Assembly: GCA_900467745.1 (NCBI GenBank)
Contig: UBQW01000002.1
Span: 1 to 39,116 of the forward strand
Direction: 5' to 3'
Length of the DNA: 39,116 bases
Source: Hyphomicrobiales bacterium
GTDB taxonomy: Bacteria; Pseudomonadota; Alphaproteobacteria; Rhizobiales; Rhizobiaceae
Each line of letters begins with the position of its first letter. The first letter of the stretch is position 1. Under the pieces are notes generated by a model. It worked only from the letters and a program-made list of their open reading frames with translations. It was not told the DNA's origin and ran no database searches. Shown piece after piece: positions 1 to 8,451 of this stretch. The translations under genes and the position numbers were made by a program.

Positions 1-2021
1 AACCGGGCCTTGTACACTTCGTAGTTCTCTATCACCCGCTGCACATAGTTGCGCGTCTCTGGGAAGGGGATGCGCTCGATCCAGTCGACGACGGCGTCGA
101 TCGATTTGCCGCGCGGATCGCCATAGCGGCCGATCCATTCCGGAACGCGCTTCGGCCCGGCATTGTAGGCGATGAAAGTCATGATGTAGGAGCCGCGGAA
201 CGCGTCGATCTGCTCGCCGAGATAATGCGCGCCGAGCGTCGCGTTATAGCCGGCGTCTGCCGTCAGCTTGTCCTTGGAGTAGGCGATGTTGTGGCGCTTG
301 GCCACGGCCATCGCCGTTCCGGGCAGGATCTGCAGCAGGCCGCGCGCGTCGGCGATGGAGACAGCCGTCGGATTGAAGGCGCTCTCCTGCCGGGCGATTG
401 CATAAGCGAGCGCCTTGCCGGAGCCAGAGATGTTGGCGGTGCCGGGAATGACGCCGATCGGGAAGGCCAGCGCCGCGACATCGACGCCGCGCGCGTAAGC
501 GCTCTTGCCGATCTGCAGCGACAGATGATGGTCGCCTGAACGCTCGGCCTGGGCGGAGAGGATCGCGAGTTCGCCTGGGCTCTGCATCTGTTCGCCGAGC
601 GCGAGATAAAGTGCGTTGGCCCGCCAGCCATGACCAGCGGCGTCGAGGCGGGCGATCGCCTGCACGGCCTCGCGCGCCTGATAGCGCTGACGATCCGCCG
701 GGCTGGGCGAAGGATAGCTGACATTGATCGTCTTGCGGCCGAGCTTCTCGCCGGCAAGCTGGCCGTAGAAGGTCGTCGGATAGCCCGCGGCCTTGGCGTA
801 GAACTCGGCGGCCTTGCCGGCACCACCAGCTTCGGCCGAGCGTCCCATCCAGTAGTAGGCGCGCGACACGGAAATCGGGCCGTTGGAGAAGTCGAGGATC
901 TTGCGGAAATGCGTCTGGGCCGTCGTAGGGTCCTGCAGTCCCCGCAGCGCGTACCAGCCGGCATGGAATTCGGCCTCGACGATATCGGTCGGCGTCGTCG
1001 CCGCGTATTTCGAGACGATGCCATAGGCGAGCTTGAACTGCCCCTGGTCGACCAGCCCACGGCTGACGATGCGTTGTTCGTTCCACCATTCGCCGGCATT
1101 GACGAGTTCGTCGCGGTCGCGCGGCATCTGCTGCAGAAGCTTGGCGGCCTCCGGATACTTCTCCTGCTTGCGCAGATATTCGATGCGCGCAAAGAGATAA
1201 CCCGGATCGCCATTCCATTTGCCATCGACGCCGGCAAGAAGCGCGCCTGCATTCGGCGCCTTGCTGGCGACGGCTTCCCACGCCTTGTAGAGCGATTGCG
1301 CCTGCCCGAGATCGCCGAAACGCTTGGCCTGCGCCGTGCGGTTGCGATACATCAGATATTCCATGCGCGCCTTGTGATCGGCAACGGTGAGCAAGCCCGC
1401 GAATTCGGCCAGGATCTTGTCTTCCGTCGCCTTGTCCAGCGTCTCGCCACGCCAGACTTTGCGCATGTATTTCGCCGCCTGCTGCTGCTTGCCGGTGGCG
1501 ACCAGCGCGCGCGACAGGATCATCGCGCCGGAAGTCGTCTCCGGAGCGGTTTCGCCGAAGGCCGCGAGAACGGCCGAGGGCGAGGGGTTTTCGTCATAGA
1601 GCGCACGTTCGGAGTATATCCTGAGCTTTGCCAGCCCAGGCCAGCCCTTCAATTCCTGGGCAGCGGTGGCGATCTCGACAGAGGGTACGCCCTTCTGCCC
1701 GGAGACGGCGATCGCCCAAGTCAGGATGTGGCGGTCGAGCGTGCCCTGCGCCATGCCATCGCGGATCGAGATCGCCTGCATCGGGTCCTTTGCGGATAGA
1801 GCGTCGAGGCCAGTCTTCAGGTCGCTGTTGACGGGGGCTATCGCCTGACTTCGCGGAATCGCGCCCGTTGTCATCGATTCCGGCAGCGAGGTTTGCGGCA
1901 TGTAACCGATCGGCCGGACGTCAGGAACGGGGGCATCCTCGCCTGGGAGCTGCGCGGCAAATGTGCCCCATGCGGCGGCCGTCAGGCCGAGCGCGGACAG
2001 GATCAGAACAGCTCTCTTCAT
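1..2021 (-). CDS. slt: Soluble lytic murein transglycosylase, partial (C-terminus off the left edge)
   Basis: Cuts peptidoglycan glycan strands between MurNAc and GlcNAc to leave 1,6-anhydro ends, acting in the periplasm. The frame is open from the ATG at 2021 to the window edge, about 673 residues. It begins with a short signal-like stretch ([19 protein letters not shown]), followed by a long helical, superhelix-like region. Near the end is an SLT domain with the family pattern [12 protein letters not shown], whose Glu is the catalytic acid, then [10 protein letters not shown] and IAYNAGP. The final residues visible (ENYEVYKAR) are typical of the last part of the domain, so only a short tail is missing. 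It is divergent from dapA. Two overlapping minus-strand frames at 244-1281 are shadows of this gene. Family is secure; the exact subfamily (Slt70-like) is inferred. Confidence 0.9.
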   Translation of the reverse strand, partial: MKRAVLILSALGLTAAAWGTFAAQLPGEDAPVPDVRPIGYMPQTSLPESMTTGAIPRSQAIAPVNSDLKTGLDALSAKDPMQAISIRDGMAQGTLDRHILTWAIAVSGQKGVPSVEIATAAQELKGWPGLAKLRIYSERALYDENPSPSAVLAAFGETAPETTSGAMILSRALVATGKQQQAAKYMRKVWRGETLDKATEDKILAEFAGLLTVADHKARMEYLMYRNRTAQAKRFGDLGQAQSLYKAWEAVASKAPNAGALLAGVDGKWNGDPGYLFARIEYLRKQEKYPEAAKLLQQMPRDRDELVNAGEWWNEQRIVSRGLVDQGQFKLAYGIVSKYAATTPTDIVEAEFHAGWYALRGLQDPTTAQTHFRKILDFSNGPISVSRAYYWMGRSAEAGGAGKAAEFYAKAAGYPTTFYGQLAGEKLGRKTINVSYPSPSPADRQRYQAREAVQAIARLDAAGHGWRANALYLALGEQMQSPGELAILSAQAERSGDHHLSLQIGKSAYARGVDVAALAFPIGVIPGTANISGSGKALAYAIARQESAFNPTAVSIADARGLLQILPGTAMAVAKRHNIAYSKDKLTADAGYNATLGAHYLGEQIDAFRGSYIMTFIAYNAGPKRVPEWIGRYGDPRGKSIDAVVDWIERIPFPETRNYVQRVIENYEVYKAR

Positions 2022-2043
2022 CAGGGATACTCGCAATGGAAAC

Positions 2044-2067
2044 GCGTCCCTACATTTGCTGGGACGC
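2044..2067. promoter_or_regulatory. Perfect 7-bp dyad in the slt leader
   Basis: GCGTCCC, a 10-nt spacer, then GGGACGC, a perfect inverted repeat. It lies between the candidate slt promoter (2070-2098) and the slt ATG at 2021. It could be a repressor operator or an mRNA leader hairpin. No protein can be assigned from sequence. Confidence 0.4.
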
Positions 2068-2069
2068 AT

Positions 2070-2098
2070 ATTAACGAAACCTTACCGAAGCCCTTCAA
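2070..2098 (-). promoter_or_regulatory. Candidate sigma70 promoter of slt
   Basis: Read on the minus strand, TTGAAG and GTTAAT are separated by 17 nt and lie 49-77 nt upstream of the slt start. The -35 resembles the rhizobial CTTGAC consensus; the -10 match is only moderate. Confidence 0.35.
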
Positions 2099-2146
2099 TT
2101 TCATTCACATTTGCGATCGGAATTTGTTGCAACGAAGCTCTGTACG

Positions 2147-2175
2147 CTTGTCGGACCCTTTTTGGCGCACTATGG
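2147..2175 (+). promoter_or_regulatory. Candidate dapA promoter, -10 inside a palindrome
   Basis: CTTGTC at 2147-2152 and CTATGG at 2170-2175 are separated by exactly 17 nt, a good match to the rhizobial CTTGAC-N17-CTATAT pattern. The start point would fall near 2182, giving a leader of roughly 56 nt. A perfect dyad, GCGCAC-TATG-GTGCGC (2165-2180), covers the -10 box and could be an operator. Confidence 0.5.
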
Positions 2176-2237
2176 TGCGCTCCTTCGTATTCAAGGAATG
2201 CGGCCGAAGCATGGATTGCGGTCGTAAGGAGTTCTGC

Positions 2238-3122
2238 ATGTTCCAGGGATCCATTCCCGCACTCGTCACGCCTTTCACCGATGCCGGCCTTGTCGATGAA
2301 GCGGCCTTTGCCGCGCATGTCGACTGGCAGATCAAGGAAGGCAGCAGCGGTCTCGTTCCAGTCGGAACGACCGGCGAATCCCCGACCCTGTCCCATGCCG
2401 AGCACAAACGTGTGGTCGAACTCTGTATCGAGGCGGCCGCCAAGCGCGTTCCCGTCATGGCTGGCGCTGGCTCCAACAACACCCGCGAAGCCGTCGAGCT
2501 TGCGCAGCACGCCGAAAAGGCCGGTGCCGACGCGGTTCTCGTCGTCACGCCTTACTACAACAAGCCGACGCAGAAGGGCCTCTACGCCCACTTTGCAGCG
2601 GTCGCGGAAGCCATCAAGCTGCCGATCTACATCTACAACATTCCAGGCCGTTCGGTCATCGACATGACGCCGGAAACCATGGGCGCGCTTGCGAAGGCAT
2701 ACGGCAACATCGTCGGCGTCAAGGATGCCACCGGCAAGATCGAACGCGTCTCCGAACAGCGCATCACCTGCGGCAAGGATTTCCGCCAGCTCTCCGGCGA
2801 AGACGCAACCGCGCTCGGCTTCAACGCCCATGGCGGCGTCGGCTGCATCTCGGTCACGGCCAATGTCGCTCCGCGCCTCTGTGCCGAGTTCCAGGCCGCG
2901 ACCCTGGCTGGTGAGTTCGCCAAGGCGCTCGAATATCAGGATCGCCTGATGCCGCTGCACAAGGCGATCTTCCTGGAGCCGGGCCTCTGTGGCGCCAAGT
3001 ACGGCCTGTCGAAGATCCGCGGCATGAACCGCACGGTACGCTCGCCGCTCGTCTCCTCGCTGGAGGCAAGCACGGAAGCCGCACTCGACGCGGCGCTGCG
3101 CCACGCCGGCCTTCTGAACTGA
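2238..3122 (+). CDS. dapA: 4-hydroxy-tetrahydrodipicolinate synthase
   Basis: Condenses pyruvate with aspartate semialdehyde in the first committed step of the diaminopimelate/lysine pathway, supplying both lysine and peptidoglycan cross-links; cytosolic. The 294-residue protein is full length. Visible active-site elements are GTTGES (Thr44/Thr45), the YYNKP segment (Tyr106/Tyr107), YNIPGR (Tyr133, Arg138) and GVKDATG, whose Lys162 should form the Schiff base with pyruvate. The ATG at 2238 is chosen because TAAGGAG lies just before it and the product then starts at the family position; the frame stays open further upstream but that part is non-coding leader. It is divergent from slt and is followed 112 nt later by smpB, a gene order I recall from rhizobia. 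Confidence 0.97.
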   Translation: MFQGSIPALVTPFTDAGLVDEAAFAAHVDWQIKEGSSGLVPVGTTGESPTLSHAEHKRVVELCIEAAAKRVPVMAGAGSNNTREAVELAQHAEKAGADAVLVVTPYYNKPTQKGLYAHFAAVAEAIKLPIYIYNIPGRSVIDMTPETMGALAKAYGNIVGVKDATGKIERVSEQRITCGKDFRQLSGEDATALGFNAHGGVGCISVTANVAPRLCAEFQAATLAGEFAKALEYQDRLMPLHKAIFLEPGLCGAKYGLSKIRGMNRTVRSPLVSSLEASTEAALDAALRHAGLLN

Positions 3123-3144
3123 TCGCCTGCTGAACCGATAAAAC

Positions 3145-3214
3145 GCGCGGCCTTCACAAAGATGGGCCGCGCCTCTACATAAAGCCGAGAAGTGCGGGCG
3201 CGGATATCGCGCCC
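3145..3214 (+). other. Two strong GC hairpins between dapA and smpB
   Basis: The first is GCGCGGCC / GGCCGCGC (3145-3152 with 3165-3172, 12-nt loop). The second is GGGCGCG / CGCGCCC (3196-3202 with 3208-3214, 5-nt loop), which ends 20 nt before the smpB ATG. Neither is followed by a T-run, so they are not standard intrinsic terminators. They may be RNA stabilising or processing structures, or shape smpB translation. Confidence 0.45.
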
Positions 3215-3234
3215 CCGAGCAATTGGAATTTGTC

Positions 3235-3714
3235 ATGGCCCCCAAAGGCAGCCAGCGCGTCGTCAAGAAGATCGTCGCCGAAAACCGCAAGGCGCGCTAC
3301 AACTACGAGATCGTCGATACCTACGAGGCTGGCTTGGTGCTGATGGGCACTGAGGTCAAGTCGCTGCGCGAAGGCAAGGCCAATATCGCCGAATCCTACG
3401 CCTCGGACGAGGGTGGCGAGATCTGGCTGATCAATTCCTATCTTCCGGAATATCTGCAGGCCAACCGCTTCAACCACGAGCCGCGCCGCCGCCGCAAACT
3501 CTTGCTGTCGGGCCGCGAGATCAATCGTCTGCGCGCCGGCATCAACCGCGAAGGCATGACGCTCATTCCGTTGAAGATCTATTTCAACGATCGCGGCCGC
3601 GCGAAGATGGAGCTGGCGCTCGCCAAGGGCAAGAAGCTGCACGACAAGCGCGAGTCTGAAAAAGAGCGTGATTGGAACCGGCAGAAGAGCCGGCTTCTCA
3701 AGGACAATGGCTGA
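3235..3714 (+). CDS. smpB: SsrA-binding protein SmpB
   Basis: Binds tmRNA and takes it to stalled ribosomes for trans-translation, freeing the ribosome and tagging the nascent peptide. The 159-residue length is typical. Hallmarks include the N-terminal [10 protein letters not shown] segment, the near-invariant [14 protein letters not shown] block, and the basic C-terminal tail ([17 protein letters not shown]) that enters the ribosomal A site. The ATG at 3235 gives the usual MAPKGSQR start; an in-frame upstream start at 3223 adds only MEFV and is not favoured. The gene is followed by an intrinsic terminator and faces the minus-strand NYN gene. Confidence 0.96.
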   Translation: MAPKGSQRVVKKIVAENRKARYNYEIVDTYEAGLVLMGTEVKSLREGKANIAESYASDEGGEIWLINSYLPEYLQANRFNHEPRRRRKLLLSGREINRLRAGINREGMTLIPLKIYFNDRGRAKMELALAKGKKLHDKRESEKERDWNRQKSRLLKDNG

Positions 3715-3733
3715 TTAGACAGCTCCCTGAATC

Positions 3734-3764
3734 AAAACCGCGGCAACTGCCGCGGTTTTCTTTT
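3734..3764 (+). terminator. Intrinsic terminator of smpB
   Basis: AAAACCGCGGCA / TGCCGCGGTTTT form a 12-bp perfect stem (3734-3759) with a tiny loop, followed by CTTTT. It ends about 20 nt after the smpB stop. Because the stem is flanked by A and T runs, it may also work for the convergent NYN gene. Confidence 0.8.
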
Positions 3765-3783
3765 GGAGCGTTGGTTGCTTGCG

Positions 3784-4365
3784 TCAGCTTTCGAAGTCGC
3801 TGGATGCTGCAGGCTCGACCGGACGGGCAGGGCGCTCGGACGGATCGCGGCCGATTTCGCTCTTCAGGGACAACAGGTCGATGAAGTGGTCCGCCTGGCG
3901 GCGCAGGTCGTCTGCGATCATCGGCGGCTGTGTCGCCATCGTCGAGATGATCGAGACCTTCCGTCCCTTGCGCTGCAGCGCTTCGACCAGCGTCGTGAAA
4001 TCACCGTCGCCGGAGAAGATCACCAGGTGATCGACGGTTTCCGATTGCTCCATGGCATCGATCGCGAGTTCGATATCCATGTTGCCCTTGATCTTGCGGC
4101 GGCCCATGGAGTCGGTGAATTCCTTGGCCGGCTTGGTCACGACCTTGTAGCCGTTGTAATCCAGCCAGTCGATCAGCGGGCGGATCGAGGAGTATTCCTG
4201 GTCCTCGATAAGGGCCGTGTAATAGTAGGCGCGCAGCAGATAACCGCGCTTCTGGAAGGCTTTCAGAAGTTTTCTGTAGTCGATATCAAAGCCGAGACTC
4301 TTGGACGCCGCGTATAGATTGGCGCCATCAATGAAAAGTGCAATTTTTTCTCGCGGGTCGAACAT
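3784..4365 (-). CDS. NYN-domain (PIN-like, LabA/DUF88 type) protein
   Basis: A 193-residue protein of the NYN family, relatives of PIN nucleases thought to cut RNA. Acidic residues sit where a metal site is expected: FIDGANLY (Asp13, Asn16), the KGNMDIELAIDAM block (Asp97) and FSGDGDF (Asp120, Asp122). The start at 4365 (MFDPREKIALFIDG) is preferred because the domain begins almost at once; a longer frame to 4416 adds 17 residues unlike the family. The upstream sequence GGATTGG is a poor Shine-Dalgarno. It converges on smpB and is divergent from rpoZ. A long dyad (4405-4435) lies just upstream. The RNA substrate is unknown; a role in RNA turnover is inferred. Confidence 0.85.
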   Translation of the reverse strand: MFDPREKIALFIDGANLYAASKSLGFDIDYRKLLKAFQKRGYLLRAYYYTALIEDQEYSSIRPLIDWLDYNGYKVVTKPAKEFTDSMGRRKIKGNMDIELAIDAMEQSETVDHLVIFSGDGDFTTLVEALQRKGRKVSIISTMATQPPMIADDLRRQADHFIDLLSLKSEIGRDPSERPARPVEPAASSDFES

Positions 4366-4404
4366 CGCGTACCAATCCACTTTGAGTAATCTAATATGCG
4401 GCTG

Positions 4405-4435
4405 CAGATAGCCCACGAAAACAATGGGTTATCTG
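4405..4435. promoter_or_regulatory. 11-bp dyad upstream of the NYN gene
   Basis: CAGATAGCCCA, a 9-nt spacer, then TGGGTTATCTG: an inverted repeat with one G-T pair, 40-70 nt upstream of the NYN start. The site is in the AT-rich 281-bp gap between the NYN gene and rpoZ. It may be an operator or leader structure. Confidence 0.4.
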
Positions 4436-4578
4436 AAAAATTCAGAACAATTCTTACTTTATGAACTATTCATATAAGTCAGATTTAGGGCAGGATTCGG
4501 CATATTCCAAGCAACTTTTAGTGGAAACCTCTAAAATTAGAAAGTTCCCACAGGCTCGAACGGCTCCTTCACTAAAAA

Positions 4579-4607
4579 CTTGAATTCGCCTGCTTTTAAT
4601 TGTATCG
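4579..4607 (+). promoter_or_regulatory. Weak candidate promoter of rpoZ
   Basis: CTTGAA (4579-4584) has a near-consensus -35, and GTATCG (4602-4607) lies 17 nt later, a poor -10. The rest of the gap (4436-4578) is AT-rich and contains nested inverted repeats, with TTTTAGTG (4516-4523) matching CACTAAAA (4570-4577). Confidence 0.3.
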
Positions 4608-4646
4608 CCGTGCTAATCCCGAGATCCCGACCGTAAAGGACAGGCA

Positions 4647-5045
4647 ATGGCCCGTGTCACAGTAGAAGATTGCATTGACAAAGTTGAGAACCGCTTCGAG
4701 CTGGTTCTGCTTGCCAGCCACCGTGCCCGGCTGATTTCCCAGGGCGCCTCGATCACCATCGATCGCGACAACGACAAGAACCCGGTCGTCGCCCTTCGCG
4801 AGATCGCCGACGAGATGCTGTCTCCCGACGACCTGAAGGAAGACCTGATCCATTCGCTGCAGAAGCATGTCGAAGTTGACGAGCCCGAGCCCGATCCGGC
4901 AAGCCTCATCACCACCGCGGCTACTGCCGATGGCGAAGAGCAGGAAGACGCTCCGGAAACGATCACCTTCGACCAGATGTCGGAAGAAGAGCTTCTGGCC
5001 GGTATCGAAGGCCTCGTGCCGCCGGAAAAGAGCGACGATTACTAA
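4647..5045 (+). CDS. rpoZ: RNA polymerase omega subunit
   Basis: Small subunit that helps RNA polymerase assemble and, with other sites, contributes to the (p)ppGpp response. The 132-residue protein carries the conserved N-terminal core ([20 protein letters not shown], then [13 protein letters not shown], and [13 protein letters not shown]), followed by the longer acidic tail usual in alphaproteobacteria. GTAAAGGACAGGCA before the ATG is a good ribosome binding site. It lies directly before rsh, so two genes of the ppGpp response sit side by side; an intrinsic terminator separates them. Confidence 0.95.
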   Translation: MARVTVEDCIDKVENRFELVLLASHRARLISQGASITIDRDNDKNPVVALREIADEMLSPDDLKEDLIHSLQKHVEVDEPEPDPASLITTAATADGEEQEDAPETITFDQMSEEELLAGIEGLVPPEKSDDY

Positions 5046-5092
5046 TCGTCAATCTTGCGCCATTATTGCTTCGGCATATGATTGAGTATCAC

Positions 5093-5126
5093 GTGCGCCA
5101 ATCTGTGATTGGCGCGCTTTTCTTTT
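5093..5126 (+). terminator. Intrinsic terminator between rpoZ and rsh
   Basis: GCGCCAAT / ATTGGCGC (5095-5102 with 5108-5115, loop CTGTG), extendable by two outer pairs, followed by TTTTCTTTT. The T-run ends only 19 nt before the rsh ATG at 5146, so it lies in what would be the rsh leader and could act as an attenuator. Confidence 0.75.
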
Positions 5127-5145
5127 GTGATGGAGTGGTTTCGGC

Positions 5146-7392
5146 ATGATGCGGCAGTACGAGCTCGTGGAGCGGGTTCAGAAATACAAGCCCGACGCCA
5201 ACGAAGCCCTGCTCAACAAAGCCTATGTCTATGCCATGCAGAAGCATGGGCAGCAGAAGCGGGCAAGCGGCGATCCCTATATCTCCCACCCGCTCGAAGT
5301 CGCCGCCATCCTCACGGATATGCATCTCGACGAGTCGACGATCGCGGTCGCCCTTCTGCACGACACCATCGAAGACACGACCGCGACCCGCGCGGAGATC
5401 GATGAACTCTTCGGCGAAGACATCGGCCGCCTGGTCGAGGGTCTCACGAAGATCAAGAAGCTCGATCTCGTCACCAAGAAGGCCAAGCAGGCCGAAAACC
5501 TGCGCAAGCTGCTGCTTGCCATCTCCGACGACGTGCGCGTGCTTCTGGTCAAACTGGCCGACCGCCTGCACAACATGCGCACCCTCGACCACATGTCGCC
5601 GGAAAAGCGCGCCCGCATTTCCGAAGAGACGATGGATATCTACGCGCCGCTCGCCGGCCGCATGGGTATGCAGGATATGCGCGAGGAGCTGGAGGACCTG
5701 TCCTTCCGCCACATCAACCCCGAGGCCTACGATACGGTCACCAAGCGGCTCGAGGAGCTGTCGCGGCGCAACGAAGGCCTAGTCAAGAAGATCGAGACCG
5801 AACTGCGCGATCTTCTTGTCGCCAACGGCCTGACCAACGCCTACGTCAAGGGCCGCCAGAAGAAGCCTTATTCGGTCTTCCGCAAGATGCAGTCGAAGTC
5901 GCTCTCCTTCGAGCAGCTGTCGGATGTCTATGGCTTCCGCATCATCGTCGACGATATTCCGTCCTGCTACCGTGGTCTCGGCATCGTCCACACCCGCTGG
6001 CGCGTCGTCCCCGGCCGCTTCAAGGATTATATCTCGACGCCGAAGCAGAACGATTATCGTTCGCTGCACACCACCATCGTCGGCCCGTCGAGCCAGCGCA
6101 TCGAGCTGCAGATCCGCACCAAGCGCATGCACGAGATCGCCGAGTTCGGTATCGCCGCCCACACGCTCTACAAGGACGGTGCTACCAATGCCGATAGCGA
6201 CATCCTCTCGCGTGAATCCAACGCCTATTCCTGGCTTCGCCACACGATCGAGGCGCTGGCCGAAGGCGACAGTCCGGAAGAGTTTCTGGAACACACCAAG
6301 CTCGAGCTCTTCCAGGACCAGGTGTTCTGTTTCACGCCGAAGGGCAAGCTGATTGCGCTTCCGCGCGGTGCGACCCCGATCGACTTTGCTTACGCCGTTC
6401 ACACCAATATCGGCGATACCACGGTTGGCGCCAAGATCAACGGCCGCATCATGCCGCTCGTCACCCGCCTTGCGAATGGCGACGAGGTCGAGATCATCCG
6501 CTCCGGCGTGCAGGTGCCACCGGCGGCCTGGGAAGAGATCGTCGTGACAGGCAAGGCGCGCGCTGCCATCCGCCGCGCCACCCGCATGGCCATCCGTAAG
6601 CAATATGCCGGCCTTGGCCACCGCATTCTCGAGCGCACGTTCGATCGCGCCGGCAAGGTCTTCTCCCGCGAGGCGATGAAGCCGGCGCTGCACCGTCTCG
6701 GCCAAAAGGATGTCGAGGACGCGATTGCCTCGGTCGGCCGCGGCGAGATGTCGTCGCTCGACGTGCTGCGCGCTGTCTATCCCGATCACCAGGAAGAGCG
6801 CATCACCTCGAAGCCCTCGGGCGACGATGGCTGGTTCAACGTACGCAGCGCCACCGGCATGATCTTCAAGATCCCGGATAAGGGCAAGGCAACTGAGCAT
6901 GCGCCAAATGGACTTGAAGCCTTGGGCGATGCCGAGGCCGTGCCGATCCGTGGCATATCGAGCAATATCGACGTGCAGTTCGCGCCGACAGGTGCTGTCC
7001 CCGGCGATCGTATTGTCGGTATCACCAACACGACCGAAAACGCCAAGGGCATCACGATCTACCCGATCCAGTCGCCCGTGCTGCAGCGCTTCGACGAACA
7101 GCCCGATCGCTGGATCGATGTGCGTTGGGATCTCGACGAGGCAAACAAGTCGCGCTTCATGGCCCGCATCCTGGTCAATGCGCTGAACGAGCCCGGCACG
7201 CTCGCCAAGCTTGCCCGCACCGTCGCCGATGTCGACGTCAACATCCGCGTCTTCAACACGGTTCGCGTCGCCACCGACTTCACGGAGATGGCGCTCGATG
7301 TCGAAGTTTGGGATCTTCGCCAGTTGAATCAATTGCTTGCGCAGCTGAATGAGCTGGATTGCGTTGCGACCGTGCGCCGGCTTTACGAGTAA
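5146..7392 (+). CDS. rsh: Bifunctional (p)ppGpp synthetase/hydrolase
   Basis: Makes and degrades (p)ppGpp, the alarmone of starvation responses; alphaproteobacteria usually carry one long enzyme of this type. The 748-residue protein has an N-terminal HD hydrolase domain (ISHPLEVAA with His48, LLHDTIEDT with His72-Asp73, LADRLHNMRTL), a synthetase domain (YGFRIIVDD, KDYISTPKQNDYRSLHT, ELQIRTKRMHEIAE), a TGS domain near residues 390-460 (VFCFTPKGKLIALPRGATP) and a C-terminal ACT domain from about residue 670. Both catalytic halves look intact. Start is at either of two adjacent ATGs (5146 or 5149); the ribosome binding site is weak. The terminator just upstream suggests its own regulation apart from rpoZ. 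Confidence 0.96.
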   Translation: MMRQYELVERVQKYKPDANEALLNKAYVYAMQKHGQQKRASGDPYISHPLEVAAILTDMHLDESTIAVALLHDTIEDTTATRAEIDELFGEDIGRLVEGLTKIKKLDLVTKKAKQAENLRKLLLAISDDVRVLLVKLADRLHNMRTLDHMSPEKRARISEETMDIYAPLAGRMGMQDMREELEDLSFRHINPEAYDTVTKRLEELSRRNEGLVKKIETELRDLLVANGLTNAYVKGRQKKPYSVFRKMQSKSLSFEQLSDVYGFRIIVDDIPSCYRGLGIVHTRWRVVPGRFKDYISTPKQNDYRSLHTTIVGPSSQRIELQIRTKRMHEIAEFGIAAHTLYKDGATNADSDILSRESNAYSWLRHTIEALAEGDSPEEFLEHTKLELFQDQVFCFTPKGKLIALPRGATPIDFAYAVHTNIGDTTVGAKINGRIMPLVTRLANGDEVEIIRSGVQVPPAAWEEIVVTGKARAAIRRATRMAIRKQYAGLGHRILERTFDRAGKVFSREAMKPALHRLGQKDVEDAIASVGRGEMSSLDVLRAVYPDHQEERITSKPSGDDGWFNVRSATGMIFKIPDKGKATEHAPNGLEALGDAEAVPIRGISSNIDVQFAPTGAVPGDRIVGITNTTENAKGITIYPIQSPVLQRFDEQPDRWIDVRWDLDEANKSRFMARILVNALNEPGTLAKLARTVADVDVNIRVFNTVRVATDFTEMALDVEVWDLRQLNQLLAQLNELDCVATVRRLYE

Positions 7393-7444
7393 AGCGGGCG
7401 CATCTGCACCCCGTTTGCACAATATGTGATCGTTTTATGGTCAA

Positions 7445-7473
7445 ATTGTCGCACATGAGGGGGCTAGATATGC
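7445..7473 (+). promoter_or_regulatory. Candidate promoter of the DUF3563 gene
   Basis: ATTGTC (7445-7450) and ATATGC (7468-7473) are 17 nt apart. The match is modest. A leader of about 95 nt would include the half-site GACTGAGTAT (7489-7498), whose exact inverse ATACTCAGTC lies after the gene at 7777-7786. Confidence 0.3.
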
Positions 7474-7574
7474 GTTTGGCGCATGGCTGACTGAGTATTA
7501 GAGCGTTGGTAAAAAGGCGCGCCTCCGCCTATCTTCTGGTCATCAACAAGTGACCGAAAGAAAGAGGCATCCAA

Positions 7575-7724
7575 ATGTTTACACCGATCAAGAAGTTCGC
7601 TCGTGCCCTGCGCGCTCCGAGCGCTGAAGAACGCGAAACCGCATACCTGAACGGCTCGTTCGACCGTATCGATCTCGAATACCGCCAGCGTCAGGTTGAC
7701 CGTGGTCTGTTCCGTACCCGTTAA
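7575..7724 (+). CDS. DUF3563-family microprotein (49 residues)
   Basis: A very small protein that starts MFTPIKKFARALRAPSAEER and ends RQVDRGLFRTR. The pattern of a basic amphipathic N-terminal helix, then a short acidic linker with SFDRIDLEYRQRQVD, matches the DUF3563 family as I remember it from Rhizobiales and Burkholderiales. AAGAGG lies at good spacing before the ATG. It has no signal peptide or membrane segment and its function is not known. It stands alone, with 182 nt of leader and a GC hairpin after its stop. Codon use is like its neighbours, so there is no sign of recent transfer. Confidence 0.8.
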   Translation: MFTPIKKFARALRAPSAEERETAYLNGSFDRIDLEYRQRQVDRGLFRTR

Positions 7725-7750
7725 TCGGTTACTGGATTTGCAAGTGGGAA

Positions 7751-7771
7751 GGGGCGTTTGAGTTACGCCCC
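7751..7771 (+). terminator. Hairpin after the DUF3563 gene
   Basis: GGGGCGT / ACGCCCC with a 7-nt loop, 26 nt after the stop codon. No T-run follows, so it would be a weak terminator or an mRNA 3'-end protector. Confidence 0.4.
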
Positions 7772-7823
7772 GGTAGATACTCAGTCGGTGCACATCAAAT
7801 AGCGACTGGGGAGGTCTGGCGCT

Positions 7824-7853
7824 CTTGTCAGGCCTGTGCGGCATGCACTACAT
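7824..7853 (+). promoter_or_regulatory. Candidate promoter of the DUF2062 gene (leaderless type)
   Basis: CTTGTC (7824-7829) and CTACAT (7848-7853) are 18 nt apart and match CTTGAC/CTATAT at five of six bases each. Transcription would begin at about the ATG at 7861. The TTG that could open a longer frame at 7825 is part of this -35 box. Confidence 0.45.
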
Positions 7854-7860
7854 ACGCGCC

Positions 7861-8451
7861 ATGTTATTTCGTCGTCGGAAACCCGCTGGATTTCGTGAAA
7901 AGCTGCGTGAGCTGCTTTGGCCACGAAAGGGATTCCTGAGGCCTCCGCGCTATCTCGTGATGCGCGTGCTTCGCCTGAGGGCATCGCCACATGCGGTGGC
8001 CGTTGGCGTCGCGGCCGGGATCTTCGTGTCCTGGACCCCGTTCATCGGCGTCCATTTCATCATGGCCTTCGTCATCACCTATCTGTTGTCAGGCAATATG
8101 GTCGCCGCCGCTCTCGGCTGCGCGGCCTTCGGCAATCCGCTGACCTACCCCTTCATCTGGGGAACCACCTGGGAAATCGGACATCTGCTCCTGAGCCGTA
8201 AGGATACGATGCAGGGCAATGCGGTCGATCTTCCCGCACTCTTCCACGAGCTGCACTTTAGCGAGCTCTGGCGCCCGGTGCTGGAGCCGATGCTGATCGG
8301 TTCGCTGCCGCCGGCAGCCGTCACCGCCGTGGCCATCTATTTCGCGACATTCTACACGGTGAGGGGCTTCCAGGGACGCCGCCGCGCCCGCCTGCTTGAG
8401 CGTGCGCGCCTGCGCGTCGCTGAGCCCGTTTCGCTTGAGGAAACAGTATGA
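7861..8451 (+). CDS. DUF2062 membrane protein
   Basis: A 196-residue inner-membrane protein of the DUF2062 family, whose role is not established. After a basic N-terminus ([20 protein letters not shown]) come hydrophobic segments around [32 protein letters not shown] and a C-terminal segment near [13 protein letters not shown]. The conserved SWTPFIG and FGNPLTYPF motifs are the family signature. I chose the ATG at 7861 because homologues I recall begin there; a TTG at 7825 has GGGGAGG before it and would add 12 residues, but that TTG also forms a likely -35 box. The stop overlaps the acpS start (ATGA), so the two are translationally coupled. Confidence 0.85.
   Translation: MLFRRRKPAGFREKLRELLWPRKGFLRPPRYLVMRVLRLRASPHAVAVGVAAGIFVSWTPFIGVHFIMAFVITYLLSGNMVAAALGCAAFGNPLTYPFIWGTTWEIGHLLLSRKDTMQGNAVDLPALFHELHFSELWRPVLEPMLIGSLPPAAVTAVAIYFATFYTVRGFQGRRRARLLERARLRVAEPVSLEETV

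Noticed and set aside
630..1799. 389-residue plus-strand open frame
   Set aside because: Antisense to slt, whose own frame is open over the whole stretch and has the SLT motifs.
5779..7422. 547-residue open frame on the minus strand
   Set aside because: It is antisense to rsh, whose domains are complete. Long antisense frames are common in GC-rich DNA, and the product has no recognisable family pattern.
7825..7860. TTG start for the DUF2062 gene with GGGGAGG upstream
   Set aside because: Plausible, but the TTG is part of a good -35 box and homologues as I recall them begin at MLFRRRKP; kept only as an alternative.
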